Shown piece after piece: positions 1-8,685 of a DNA stretch of 64,000 nucleotides. This DNA is from Eutrophomonas brisbanensis (lineage in GTDB: Bacteria; Pseudomonadota; Gammaproteobacteria; Burkholderiales; Eutrophovitaceae): NCBI GenBank assembly GCA_038141705.1, contig JAYQIQ010000001.1:248001-312000 (forward strand). Direction: 5' to 3'. Numbering within the stretch: the first letter of the stretch is position 1; each line of letters opens with the position of its first letter. The position numbers and the translations under genes are program-made. Below the pieces are notes generated by a model, which saw nothing but the letters and a program-made list of their open reading frames with translations, had not been told where the DNA came from and made no database searches.

Positions 1-960
1 CGGGGAGCAACTTGATAGCCTTAACCATCGCGCCACCATTCTCGTGTCTTTGGATGCCCCAGTTCGTACGTATAAAACTATTTTTTGTGGCGGCGTATAA
101 GTTCGCAAGTTTTTAACGCCTGCCGCATCAATCCCGGTAATAGATTCAACCGTCTCGAGGTCGTACTTGGGTAGCGTCACTTCCAAAAGCTTTTCCCAAC
201 CGACGGTCTGTGTCCGCAAGAAAGATAAATCATGGCGCCCCGCGTCCACAATGAGCTTCATCATGCCAAGCGCCAATGCTGCATCAGTTCCAGGTCTCGG
301 TTGGATATGCCAATCAGCAAATTCTGTAGTTCGTGTGACCCGGGGATCAATCGCAATAATTTTTGGGCCTCTTTTTCGAGCCTCATTTAAAAATGGAACC
401 ATATGGACCCCAGTACTTACAATATTGGTCCCCCATAAGATAATCACATCCATGTCGGGGATATTTTCAATATTTGCATCCCCTGCTCGTCCAAAGGTGA
501 AGGTCTCTGCTGCAGCCCCTGCCGCAGTGCAAATCGTGCGGCCCAGCCTGCATGCGCCCATCCGATTAAAAAAACGCTCGCCCATGCCAAGAAAACCACT
601 CAAGCCCAAGGTCCCAGAGTACGAAAAAGGCAACACAGAGTCCGGTCCGTATTCTTCTATGGTCGCGCGGAGTTTATCGCTAATCGATTGAATCGCCTCA
701 TCCCAAGTAATCCGCTCCCAACTACCTCCTGGCCCTTTGACACCGACTCTACGCATCGGATAAAGGACACGCTTATCGCTGTAAACATAATCTAAGTAGT
801 TATTTACTTTGTTACACAAAAATCCCTTGGTAATTGGGTGAGTCTCATCCCCACGAACACGCGTGGCGCGGCCGTTCTCAACCGTCACGATCATGGAGCA
901 ACCATCCGGGCAGTCATGCGGACACGACACGTGAATCTCTTTTGGTTCCGAGCTATTCAT
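1..960 (-). CDS. Molybdopterin-dependent oxidoreductase (BisC/FdhA-like), 3' end outside window
   Basis: This is the N-terminal part of a large Mo-bisPGD oxidoreductase. Residues 10-45 hold the Cys ligands of the N-terminal 4Fe-4S domain (CPHDCPDGC, then a fourth Cys in FLCNK). They are followed by WERITWDEA and further on by IDPRVT, PRPGTDAAL and TNWGIQRHENGG, all typical of the family. The ATG at 960 starts the Fe-S domain directly and no Tat signal is visible, so it may be cytoplasmic. The frame breaks at 113-117, where a run of five T (five A on the coding strand) needs a sixth; the family sequence resumes cleanly in the next frame. It diverges from the VOC gene. The substrate cannot be told. 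Confidence 0.85.
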   Translation of the reverse strand, partial: MNSSEPKEIHVSCPHDCPDGCSMIVTVENGRATRVRGDETHPITKGFLCNKVNNYLDYVYSDKRVLYPMRRVGVKGPGGSWERITWDEAIQSISDKLRATIEEYGPDSVLPFSYSGTLGLSGFLGMGERFFNRMGACRLGRTICTAAGAAAETFTFGRAGDANIENIPDMDVIILWGTNIVSTGVHMVPFLNEARKRGPKIIAIDPRVTRTTEFADWHIQPRPGTDAALALGMMKLIVDAGRHDLSFLRTQTVGWEKLLEVTLPKYDLETVESITGIDAAGVKNLRTYTPPQKIVLYVRTGASKDTRMVARWLRLSSCSP

Positions 961-1110
961 AGAGGCTTCAAAGCGACATTCGGTAACATAGAAGCCATAG
1001 GATACTAAAACTGCGAAAAATACTAAATAATCACAAAAACCTATGTTGGCGGCCTGAGCAAATGAACGTTACGTTTGCTACGCTGTCCGAGATAGCGCTT
1101 AGGAGGAATA

Positions 1111-1601
1111 ATGCAAATTAAGAAACTTCATCATCATGCGGTGCGATGTCGCAACTCAGAGGACACACGAAAGTTTTATGAGGACTTCCTCGGCATGCCA
1201 CTTGTTCATGCTATCAAGATCGATGAAACAAAAACCGGAAGAAAGACACAAACACTTCATACATTTTTTAGGCTCGGAGATGGCTCCCACCTTGCTTTTT
1301 TGAGGCCCCTGACAGACCATTTGACTTTAAAAAACAACACGACTTTGATCTGCACACCGCACTGGAAGTAGATCAAGACGCATTCGACGAGATACGCGTT
1401 CGTGCAAAAAATTTAGGAATGGAGGTCCGCGGCGTAAGCGACCACGAAATCATTCATTCAATTTACTTACGCGACCCCAATGGATATGTAGTGGAGCTTT
1501 GCGTGAAAACGAACGAGCACGACTCAATCCTAGAAAAGGGGGCAACACATGCGAAGACCTTACTCGCAGAATGGAGTAAACGAGAAAACCATACAGGATA
1601 G
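1111..1601 (+). CDS. Glyoxalase/bleomycin-resistance (VOC) superfamily protein, interrupted
   Basis: A VOC-fold metalloenzyme or dioxygenase-like protein of about 163 residues. The start HHHAVRCRNSEDTRKFYEDFLGMP and the end IYLRDPNGYVVELC are the two betaalphabeta-beta-beta modules of the family, with metal-ligand candidates His near residue 7 and Glu in VVELC. A strong ribosome binding site (AGGAGG) lies just before the ATG at 1111. The frame breaks at 1296-1301: a run of six T needs a seventh, after which the sequence reads on as AFFEAPDRPFDFKKQHDFDLH. The downstream PaaG-like gene suggests a role in ring or acyl-CoA catabolism, but the substrate is unknown. Confidence 0.85.
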
Positions 1602-1648
1602 TTCTCGGCTTATACTTAAATGGAAAATATTAGCCAAGGTTACCGCGC

Positions 1649-2440
1649 ATGACGCAGAGACACTCATCATTTAACGTAGATCACGGAATCGCCACGATAA
1701 AACTCAATCAACCTGATAGCCTAAACGCGTTCACCGGACAAATGTTGCAGGAAATCCATGATTCGCTGATTGAGTGCAACAGTAGCAGCGAAGTGAAGGT
1801 CATATTATTGACTGGATCAGGTCGTGCTTTTTGCAGCGGACAAAACTTAAGAGAACGAGTTCAAAAACCTGGGGACCCACCTCCGAATTTAGGAGATAGT
1901 CTGCGAAAAAAATATGTTCCGATCATCAATTTAATCCGCGGCAGTGAAAAACCGGTGGTCTGTGGAGTAAATGGGATAGCTGCGGGAGCCGGCGCAAATC
2001 TAGCGCTATCCTGCGACTTAATCGTAGCCAAAGAGTCTGCCTATTTTCTGCAGGCATTCTCTCGTATTGGACTGATGCCGGAGGCAGGAGGAACTTTTTT
2101 CCTTACAAAAACAATTGGTCGCCAAAGAGCACTTGGCCTATCACTGCTGGCCGAACCACTCACTGCGCGAGACGCAGAAACTTTGGGCCTAATTTGGAAA
2201 TGCGTATCCGATGACACGTTTGAAGACGAAATCTCTAACTTAACCGCTCGCCTATCAAAGGGGCCAACGCTCGCATACGCCAAGATAAAACAAGCAATAT
2301 CGGCGGCCGATTCGAGCGATTTATCTGAAGCCCTCGAGCTCGAGTGTGTCTTACAAACAGAGTTGGGGTTTAGCAGTGATTACAAAGAGGGCGTGGATGC
2401 TTTTAAAGAAAAACGGTCCCCGAACTTTAAGGGGAAATAG
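1649..2440 (+). CDS. paaG: Enoyl-CoA hydratase/isomerase, PaaG-like
   Basis: A crotonase-superfamily protein of 263 residues, the usual PaaG length. Visible family features are SGRAFCSGQNLRER (first oxyanion-hole strand), CGVNGIAAGAGANLALSCD (second oxyanion-hole helix) and GLMPEAGGTFFLTKTIG. In the phenylacetate pathway PaaG isomerises ring-1,2-epoxyphenylacetyl-CoA to the oxepin. The early part of the sequence is closest to that subgroup, and a PaaH-like dehydrogenase lies 4.7 kb downstream. No ring epoxidase (paaABCDE) is in the window, so a general beta-oxidation isomerase/hydratase role is the alternative. Confidence 0.82.
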   Translation: MTQRHSSFNVDHGIATIKLNQPDSLNAFTGQMLQEIHDSLIECNSSSEVKVILLTGSGRAFCSGQNLRERVQKPGDPPPNLGDSLRKKYVPIINLIRGSEKPVVCGVNGIAAGAGANLALSCDLIVAKESAYFLQAFSRIGLMPEAGGTFFLTKTIGRQRALGLSLLAEPLTARDAETLGLIWKCVSDDTFEDEISNLTARLSKGPTLAYAKIKQAISAADSSDLSEALELECVLQTELGFSSDYKEGVDAFKEKRSPNFKGK

Positions 2441-2503
2441 GCGTAGCGTTAAAACACAGCAACCCTTGAATCACCCTCTAATCCATAATTTGTCGATCAA
2501 AGT

Positions 2504-3952
2504 ATGTACGTAAGAATCGCATTCGTTTTAGGCGCTCTCCTCAGCTTCTTTGCCGTAGCATGTTCTACACTCGGTCCCGATTACATAAAACCCCAGCTTG
2601 ACCTTCCGAGCCGCTGGCAAGCTAACAGTGGCGACGACGGCGCAATTGGCGAGCCAAATTTGGAGATACTTTCAAGATGGTGGTCGGAATTCAACGACCC
2701 AACTTTAAGTGCCTTGATAGAAGAGTCACTCAGCTCCAACCCAAACTTGGAAATAGCCGCCTTGCGCGTTCAAGCTTCGAGGGAGAATTTGCTATCTATC
2801 GCGGCTGACACGAAACCATCGCTAGAGTCAGGCGTTAGCTCGAGCAAAGGGACATCCAGCGGACAATCAAGTACGGGAAAAACAACTACTTCATACTCAG
2901 CCTCTGTAGATGCAAGCTGGGAAATTGACCTGTTCGGAAAAAAAAGAAGGAACGTCGAGGCGGCTGTTGCCGACTTAAAAACTGAGATTGCGAATAACAG
3001 TGCAGCCCGAGCTAGCCTGACCGCAGAGGTCGGTGAGACATACTCCGCAATACGCTCAACTGAAAGACTATTAAAACTAAACCAAGAACGAATCGGACGC
3101 GTAACCAAACTAGTTCAATTCTCAAAGATGGAACGAGATTCTGGTCTCGCGACTTACGAAGACACCGCAAGTATTGAGTCCGATCTTGCGAATCTTAAGA
3201 CATCAACCGCTGAGTTCGAGCTCTCGATCGATAAGTTATACATATCGATGGATATTTTGTTGGGGAAAAATCCAGGTCATACAAAAAACATCATTGAACC
3301 AAATCGCGATCAACTCATCGTTCCCACACGCCTCGTTATCGGTATCCCAGCGAACACCATCAGAAATCGTCCAGACGTTTTAGCTGCGGAACAAGCATTA
3401 GCTTCCGAAATAGCAAGAATAGGTATTGCCGAAGCGAATAGATATCCATCTCTAACACTCAGTGGCTCGTTAGGTTTAGAGGCCTTAAACGTGAATTCGC
3501 TCGGCGCCTCAAATGCAAATTTTTCGAGCTTGACGGCAAATTTAATCGCACCAATTTTCAACGCCGGTAAACTTAAGGCGAATGTAAATCAGCAAAAATT
3601 GGTTTCTGAGCAAGCCTTGGGGAAATACAAAAAAACACTACTAACCGCACTGGAGGAGGTAGAAAAAGCGCTAATCACGGTAACTAAAACTCGCGAAAAA
3701 TTAGAAAGTTCAGCGGGCGCGGTTAACACGAAAGCAAAGTATGTTGGATTAGTAAAAAGTCGAATGGATGTGGGCCTAGTTGATGCAAAAGAAGTCACCC
3801 GAGCGGAGCTCGAGCAACTCGCATTGCTAATTGAGGATGAGAGAATAAAAGCAGATGAAGTTAAGGCCGTGATCCAACTGTTTAAATCGCTTGGGGGTGG
3901 TTGGGAAATAAATCCTAAAGACGGTAAAAACGAGCCCTACGGAGCGTCATGA
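2504..3952 (+). CDS. Outer membrane efflux lipoprotein, NodT/RND family
   Basis: The outer-membrane channel of a tripartite exporter, 482 residues. A signal peptide ends in FFAVACS, where the Cys is a likely lipidation site (lipobox slightly atypical). LGPDYIKP, WWSEFNDPTLSALI and two OEP repeats with long amphipathic helices follow (about 65-270 and 280-465); NRPDVLAAEQALASE is the hallmark of the second repeat. The stop overlaps the adaptor start by four bases (ATGA), so the two are translationally coupled. With the next three genes it forms a full MacAB-type system. Confidence 0.93.
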   Translation: MYVRIAFVLGALLSFFAVACSTLGPDYIKPQLDLPSRWQANSGDDGAIGEPNLEILSRWWSEFNDPTLSALIEESLSSNPNLEIAALRVQASRENLLSIAADTKPSLESGVSSSKGTSSGQSSTGKTTTSYSASVDASWEIDLFGKKRRNVEAAVADLKTEIANNSAARASLTAEVGETYSAIRSTERLLKLNQERIGRVTKLVQFSKMERDSGLATYEDTASIESDLANLKTSTAEFELSIDKLYISMDILLGKNPGHTKNIIEPNRDQLIVPTRLVIGIPANTIRNRPDVLAAEQALASEIARIGIAEANRYPSLTLSGSLGLEALNVNSLGASNANFSSLTANLIAPIFNAGKLKANVNQQKLVSEQALGKYKKTLLTALEEVEKALITVTKTREKLESSAGAVNTKAKYVGLVKSRMDVGLVDAKEVTRAELEQLALLIEDERIKADEVKAVIQLFKSLGGGWEINPKDGKNEPYGAS

Positions 3953-5247
3953 ATTATGATCAAAGAAATATGACTGAAAAAACTTTAAAAGATGTATTGC
4001 GTAAAGACCGAATAACACCATTCATCAGAAAAAAAACGATGGTGTACCTGGGGCTCGCGATCATCGCGATCAGCCTCTCGTTGTCGTTCTTCTCAGGTGA
4101 TGAAGAACCAGCGCTAGATTTTAAAACGGAGGACGTGACCCGCGGGCGACTACTCGTGACGGTTTCCGCAACGGGCAACCTTAAGCCAACAAATCAAGTG
4201 GAAGTTGGCAGCGAGTTATCCGGAATCATTAGTGACGTTTACGTAGAAGAAAATGACTTGGTCAAACGTGGACAGGTCCTTGCAAAACTCGATACCTCTC
4301 AATTAAAGGAATCGGTTCAAAAAGCGCAAGCGAACCTCCTGGATCGTGAGGCATCGGTCGAGCAAGCAAATGCCTCGGTTGTAGAGGCTAGCACGCAACT
4401 CCAAAGATTGAGAAAACTTCAAGAAGCAACGAATGGGGAATTGCCTTCTCAAACTGAACTCGACCAAGCTATCGCAACTTACCGAAGAGCGCTCGCCAAC
4501 CGCAAAAGCGCTGAGGCGCAAGTTAGACAAGCAGAAGCAAGCCTTAGCTCTGACCAAACGAATCTCGTTAAAGCTAGCATTGTTTCTCCAATTGACGGCG
4601 TCATCTTGAAGCGGAAAATCGAAATTGGCCAAACGGTGGCCGCCTCCTTTCAAGCTCCCGTATTGTTTGTGATCGCCGAAGACTTAACAAAAATGCAACT
4701 CAACGTCGATGTTGATGAAGCAGATGTTGGAAAAATATCCTCCAATCAAAAAGCAGAATTCTCCGTGGATGCTTGGCCTGAAAGAACCTATGAAGCAACT
4801 ATTAAACGCATAAGCTTCGGCGCAGAAGAAAAAGACAATGTGATCACCTACCCTACGATTTTAGAAGTGCAAAACCAAGACCTGTCCCTTCGACCGGGGA
4901 TGACGGGTACGGCCCTGATTACGGTTCTAGAGCTCAACGACGCACTGATTATTCCCACTTCGACCCTTAGGCTTGAGTTAAATATGGATGATATAAAACC
5001 CCGTCAGAAGAAAGGGGTATTTGGACTACTCTTCCCTAGGTCCCCTCAGCCAAAACCAAAGGTTCACATGACGGATACCAAAGGACAATCGAGCGTTTGG
5101 GCGCTGAAGAATGGAAAACCAGAAATGATCTCGGTTGAGATTCTAGCTACCAATAGACGAAGCGCCGCTGTGAAGAGCGATCAACTGTCAGAAGGAACAA
5201 AAGTCATAGTTGAAGCTGCGTCAAAAAATAAAAAACCAAACGACTAA
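3949..5247 (+). CDS. macA: Periplasmic adaptor subunit, MacA-like (HlyD/MFP family)
   Basis: A 432-residue membrane fusion protein linking the MacB-type inner-membrane transporter to the outer-membrane channel. One N-terminal membrane anchor lies at about residues 25-48. The lipoyl half-motif GNLKPTNQVEVGSELSG comes next, then a coiled-coil hairpin rich in Ala/Gln (about 125-205). The second lipoyl half (SPIDGVILKRKIEIGQTV) and beta-barrel/MP domains follow. The gene overlaps the upstream one by four bases and the ATPase follows within five. A second ATG at codon 8 is a possible start. The substrate could be a macrolide-like, peptide or siderophore compound; the sequence does not say. Confidence 0.92.
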   Translation: MNYDQRNMTEKTLKDVLRKDRITPFIRKKTMVYLGLAIIAISLSLSFFSGDEEPALDFKTEDVTRGRLLVTVSATGNLKPTNQVEVGSELSGIISDVYVEENDLVKRGQVLAKLDTSQLKESVQKAQANLLDREASVEQANASVVEASTQLQRLRKLQEATNGELPSQTELDQAIATYRRALANRKSAEAQVRQAEASLSSDQTNLVKASIVSPIDGVILKRKIEIGQTVAASFQAPVLFVIAEDLTKMQLNVDVDEADVGKISSNQKAEFSVDAWPERTYEATIKRISFGAEEKDNVITYPTILEVQNQDLSLRPGMTGTALITVLELNDALIIPTSTLRLELNMDDIKPRQKKGVFGLLFPRSPQPKPKVHMTDTKGQSSVWALKNGKPEMISVEILATNRRSAAVKSDQLSEGTKVIVEAASKNKKPND

Positions 5248-5252
5248 GCTTG

Positions 5253-5945
5253 ATGCAAAGCCTCGCTCCACTAATACGACTCACAGATTTAAGTAAGACT
5301 TATGGCTCAGGTCAAAACACCTTTCAGGCTTTACGGTCTATCAACCTAACGATTGACAAAGGTGAACTCATCGCGCTGATGGGTCCGAGTGGATCAGGCA
5401 AATCGACCACGATGAATATCTTGGGGTGTTTAGACACACAAACTTCTGGCTCCTATGAGTTTCAGGATGTTCAAGTGGAGTCCTTAACCAGTAATGAACG
5501 AGCGCTTCTAAGGAGAAATTTTTTAGGCTTTATTTTTCAGGGATTTAATCTGCTAGCACGAACCTCGGCAATCGAAAATGTTGAACTGCCGCTAATCTAC
5601 CGGGGAGATAAGAAAAAATCTCGATCAAAAGAAGCTGCGAGTGCATTGGAGAAAGTCGGCCTATTAAAGTGGAAAAGCCATAAACCGAATGAGCTCTCGG
5701 GGGGACAACAACAACGAGTCGCGATCGCTCGAGCGATCGTAACCAACCCATCGATACTACTAGCAGATGAGCCAACGGGTAATCTCGACTCGAGAACGAG
5801 CCTGGAAATCATGAACCTCTTAAAATCTTTGAATCGAAATTTAGGCATCACTATTGTGATGGTGACCCACGAACCCGAGATGGCTGAACACGCCTCCCGA
5901 ATTATTAAATTCATGGACGGCGAAATCCTTACCGAGAAAACTTAA
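5253..5945 (+). CDS. macB1: MacB-type ABC transporter ATPase
   Basis: A 230-residue ABC ATPase of the MacB/LolD group. Walker A is GPSGSGKST, the Q-loop region is FIFQGFNLLARTSAIENVELPLIYRG, the signature is LSGGQQQRVAIARAI and Walker B is ILLADEPTGNLD. In E. coli MacB the ATPase and permease are fused. Here they are separate, as in several proteobacterial homologues. The ATG at 5253 is preferred over the adjacent upstream TTG. The protein powers the periplasmic MacA/outer-membrane extrusion machine. Confidence 0.93.
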   Translation: MQSLAPLIRLTDLSKTYGSGQNTFQALRSINLTIDKGELIALMGPSGSGKSTTMNILGCLDTQTSGSYEFQDVQVESLTSNERALLRRNFLGFIFQGFNLLARTSAIENVELPLIYRGDKKKSRSKEAASALEKVGLLKWKSHKPNELSGGQQQRVAIARAIVTNPSILLADEPTGNLDSRTSLEIMNLLKSLNRNLGITIVMVTHEPEMAEHASRIIKFMDGEILTEKT

Positions 5946-5949
5946 GTCA

Positions 5950-7152
5950 ATGTTCTGGAACACACTAATATTAGCCGCCAACTCAATCCGACGTAATCTC
6001 TTGCGCTCGTTTCTGACAATACTCGGAATTGTAATAGGAGTAGCGGCCGTAATTACGATGGTAACACTCGGGCGCGGTGCTACACAGTCAGTCAGCGAAC
6101 AAATCTCGGCGATGGGCACAAACATGCTCTTGATTCGTCCCGGACAAAGAAGAGGACCAGGTAGCGAGAACGCGCCAAAATTTCGCCAACGTGATGTCGA
6201 TATCATCAAGGAGCAATTCGATTCGATATCGGGCGTTGCTCCCTACACGAGTATTTCGGTAACGACCGTTTACCAGTCTCGAAACTATACGACTGTGGTG
6301 ACCGGCTCCACTAACGATTACTTCGATGTGGGAAACTGGGCAATCGACTCCGGCCGAAAATTCCTTGATTCCGAGCTAAGAGCAGGCAAGGCGGTCTGCC
6401 TCATTGGTAAAACGGTCAAGTCCCAACTTTTCGGGCCCGAGGACCCTGTCGGGCTCGAGTTCCGAATCAAGAAATTCTCGTGCAAGGTCGTGGGAGTGCT
6501 TGGAGAAAAAGGTCAATCCACATGGGGGTCGGATCAGGACGACACCATCGTCATGCCGCTAAAAACGGTTCAAAGAAGACTCACGGGTAGTTTGGATATC
6601 GACCGAATCTCGGTAAGCGTAAGAGATACGAGCGCTATCTCGGGGACCCAAAAGAAGCTCGAGGCACTCTTCCGCGAACTTCGATCACTAGGAGAGAATG
6701 AAGAAAGTGACTTCCGCGTGTTGGATATGCGACAGATCGTTCAAACATTGACTGGCACCACAAAAATACTAACGGCATTGCTTGGGGCTGTTGCAGCCGT
6801 AAGTCTGCTTGTTGGCGGAATTGGCATTATGAATATCATGCTTGTATCGGTAACCGAACGAACACGTGAGATCGGCATTCGACTTGCGATTGGTGCGCTA
6901 GAGAAACATGTTCTGATGCAATTTTTAATCGAAGCAATCGTACTTTCTAGTTTAGGTGGACTATTGGGACTCGCACTGGCGGTAGGGCTATCGACGCTTG
7001 GAGCCAATGCTATGGGATTTCCTCTAATTTTCGATCCGGTTATTAACCTAATCGCCTTCCTATTTTCAGCGGGAATTGGAGTCCTGTTCGGTTATATGCC
7101 AGCAAGACGAGCTGCGCGATTAAATCCAATTGATGCACTAAGACACGAGTAA
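5950..7152 (+). CDS. macB2: MacB-type ABC transporter permease (FtsX family)
   Basis: A 400-residue permease. One N-terminal transmembrane helix (about 20-42) precedes a large periplasmic MacB core domain (about 45-270). Three C-terminal helices follow with the FtsX signature GGIGIMNIMLVSVTERTREIG, and the tail is PARRAARLNPIDALRHE. It follows the ATPase by four bases. Together with the NodT and MacA homologues the operon is a complete export system. It is flanked by acyl-CoA enzymes, which could mean export of a metabolite of the same pathway, though shared direction alone does not show this. Confidence 0.93.
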   Translation: MFWNTLILAANSIRRNLLRSFLTILGIVIGVAAVITMVTLGRGATQSVSEQISAMGTNMLLIRPGQRRGPGSENAPKFRQRDVDIIKEQFDSISGVAPYTSISVTTVYQSRNYTTVVTGSTNDYFDVGNWAIDSGRKFLDSELRAGKAVCLIGKTVKSQLFGPEDPVGLEFRIKKFSCKVVGVLGEKGQSTWGSDQDDTIVMPLKTVQRRLTGSLDIDRISVSVRDTSAISGTQKKLEALFRELRSLGENEESDFRVLDMRQIVQTLTGTTKILTALLGAVAAVSLLVGGIGIMNIMLVSVTERTREIGIRLAIGALEKHVLMQFLIEAIVLSSLGGLLGLALAVGLSTLGANAMGFPLIFDPVINLIAFLFSAGIGVLFGYMPARRAARLNPIDALRHE

Positions 7153-7173
7153 AGAATAAGACTACTTAAGGAG

Positions 7174-8664
7174 ATGAATTTGAATATTGCGGTAATTGGC
7201 GCAGGAACAATGGGAAATGGTATCGCTCAGGTCGCAGCCATGTCTGGCGATAAAGTAAACATTTTTGATCCCTCTAGCGAGGCGTGTAACGCGGGTCTTG
7301 CGACCATCCGTAAGAATTTTGATTTTCTGGTTTCTAAAAACAAACTATCGCAACAGGATGCCGATTCGTACTTCGCGAACATTTCAATTGTCGACTCCGT
7401 ACGGGAGTTTCGTGATGCAAATGTCGTAATAGAAGCTATCGTAGAAAATGAGAATATTAAACGAGAGCTATTTATTGAAATAGAAACTATCGTTTCAGCC
7501 AAATGCATTCTCGCCTCGAATACTTCATCTATATCGATTACCGCGCTCGGAAAAGGCCTCAAAACTCCCGAGCGCGTCGTCGGAATGCATTTCTTCAACC
7601 CAGCCCCTCGCATGAAGCTCGTAGAAGTAGTCAGCGGGCTACAAACCAGCGAGCCCGTCATTGACGAGATCGTCGAGCTTTCCAAGCGCTGGGGAAAGGT
7701 CCCTGTAAAAACAAAATCGTCACCAGGATTCATCGTCAACCGAGTTGCTCGGCCATTTTACGGAGAGGCGCTCCGAGTACTTTCAGAGCAGGCAACCGAT
7801 CACGAAACGCTCGACAGCATCTTAAAGTCATGCGGAAAATTTCCCTTAGGTCCATGTGAATTAATGGATCTTATCGGCCTCGACGTCAATCTTTCAGTTA
7901 CGAAGTCAGTCTTCGAGGCGACAGCGTTTGATCCGCGCTATGCTCCCTCACAACTACAACAAGAGTTGGTGAATGCGGGTCGCTTAGGCAGAAAAACCGG
8001 AAGAGGTTTCTACGACTACAGCGGTTCGAGATCAACAAATAAAAATGTAGTTAATAAAAGTCAAAACTCCACTATCCCCCTGCACTACATTTCTGACATT
8101 AATCTAGACCCACTTGTCAGACGGCTAGAACACTCACAAGCGCTTTCGTTGGAAGGGAAGATTCCCGAAGAGAGCGTCGTCATTGCTATCAGTGATGGCC
8201 GAACCGCGACCCAGATGGCGAGCGAACTAGGAATCAAGAACCTAATCTTGATCGATCATTGTTTAGATTTTTCCAACACTGACAAAATAGCTATTTGCGC
8301 ATCTATGCAATCAGATGATAATCAAATCGGTAAGGCAAAATTTACTCTCGAGAAAGCTGGACTTTGCGTCCATCAGATCCAAGATATAGCTGGCATGGTC
8401 GTTTCAAGAACAATAGCGATGCTAATTAACGAAGCAGCTGATCTCGTGAATCAAGGGATTTCCAAACCAGCGGAAATTGACATTGCAATGCAACTCGGAA
8501 CCGGTTACCCGATTGGACCGCTCGCTTGGTGTAATAAGGTTGGAGTAGAAACAATTACCCAGATACTCAGTAATCTTGCTACACAATATGGACCTTCGCG
8601 TTACCGGACTTCGCCTCTGTTATCACGTATGGCACAATCAAAACAAACATTCCCTTTAGGTTAG
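7174..8664 (+). CDS. paaH: 3-hydroxyacyl-CoA dehydrogenase, PaaH-like
   Basis: A 496-residue NAD-dependent dehydrogenase. The Rossmann motif AVIGAGTMGNGIAQVAA is at the N-terminus, IVENENIKRELFIEIE and HFFNPAPRMKLVEVV carry the active-site region, and the C-terminal 3HCDH domain is duplicated. That two-copy architecture and length match PaaH/PaaC and PhbB-like long forms, not the short 280-residue enzymes. The AAGGAG box at 7168-7173 touches the ATG, which is too close, so the TTG at 7180 is a better spaced start and would remove only two residues. It probably acts with the PaaG-like enzyme upstream. Confidence 0.88.
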   Translation: MNLNIAVIGAGTMGNGIAQVAAMSGDKVNIFDPSSEACNAGLATIRKNFDFLVSKNKLSQQDADSYFANISIVDSVREFRDANVVIEAIVENENIKRELFIEIETIVSAKCILASNTSSISITALGKGLKTPERVVGMHFFNPAPRMKLVEVVSGLQTSEPVIDEIVELSKRWGKVPVKTKSSPGFIVNRVARPFYGEALRVLSEQATDHETLDSILKSCGKFPLGPCELMDLIGLDVNLSVTKSVFEATAFDPRYAPSQLQQELVNAGRLGRKTGRGFYDYSGSRSTNKNVVNKSQNSTIPLHYISDINLDPLVRRLEHSQALSLEGKIPEESVVIAISDGRTATQMASELGIKNLILIDHCLDFSNTDKIAICASMQSDDNQIGKAKFTLEKAGLCVHQIQDIAGMVVSRTIAMLINEAADLVNQGISKPAEIDIAMQLGTGYPIGPLAWCNKVGVETITQILSNLATQYGPSRYRTSPLLSRMAQSKQTFPLG

Positions 8665-8685
8665 ACCAAAGAAACGGTATCAATC

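Noticed and set aside
167..691. Long open frame on the plus strand
   Set aside because: It is antisense to the molybdopterin oxidoreductase, whose reverse-strand translation shows the Fe-S motif and family blocks.
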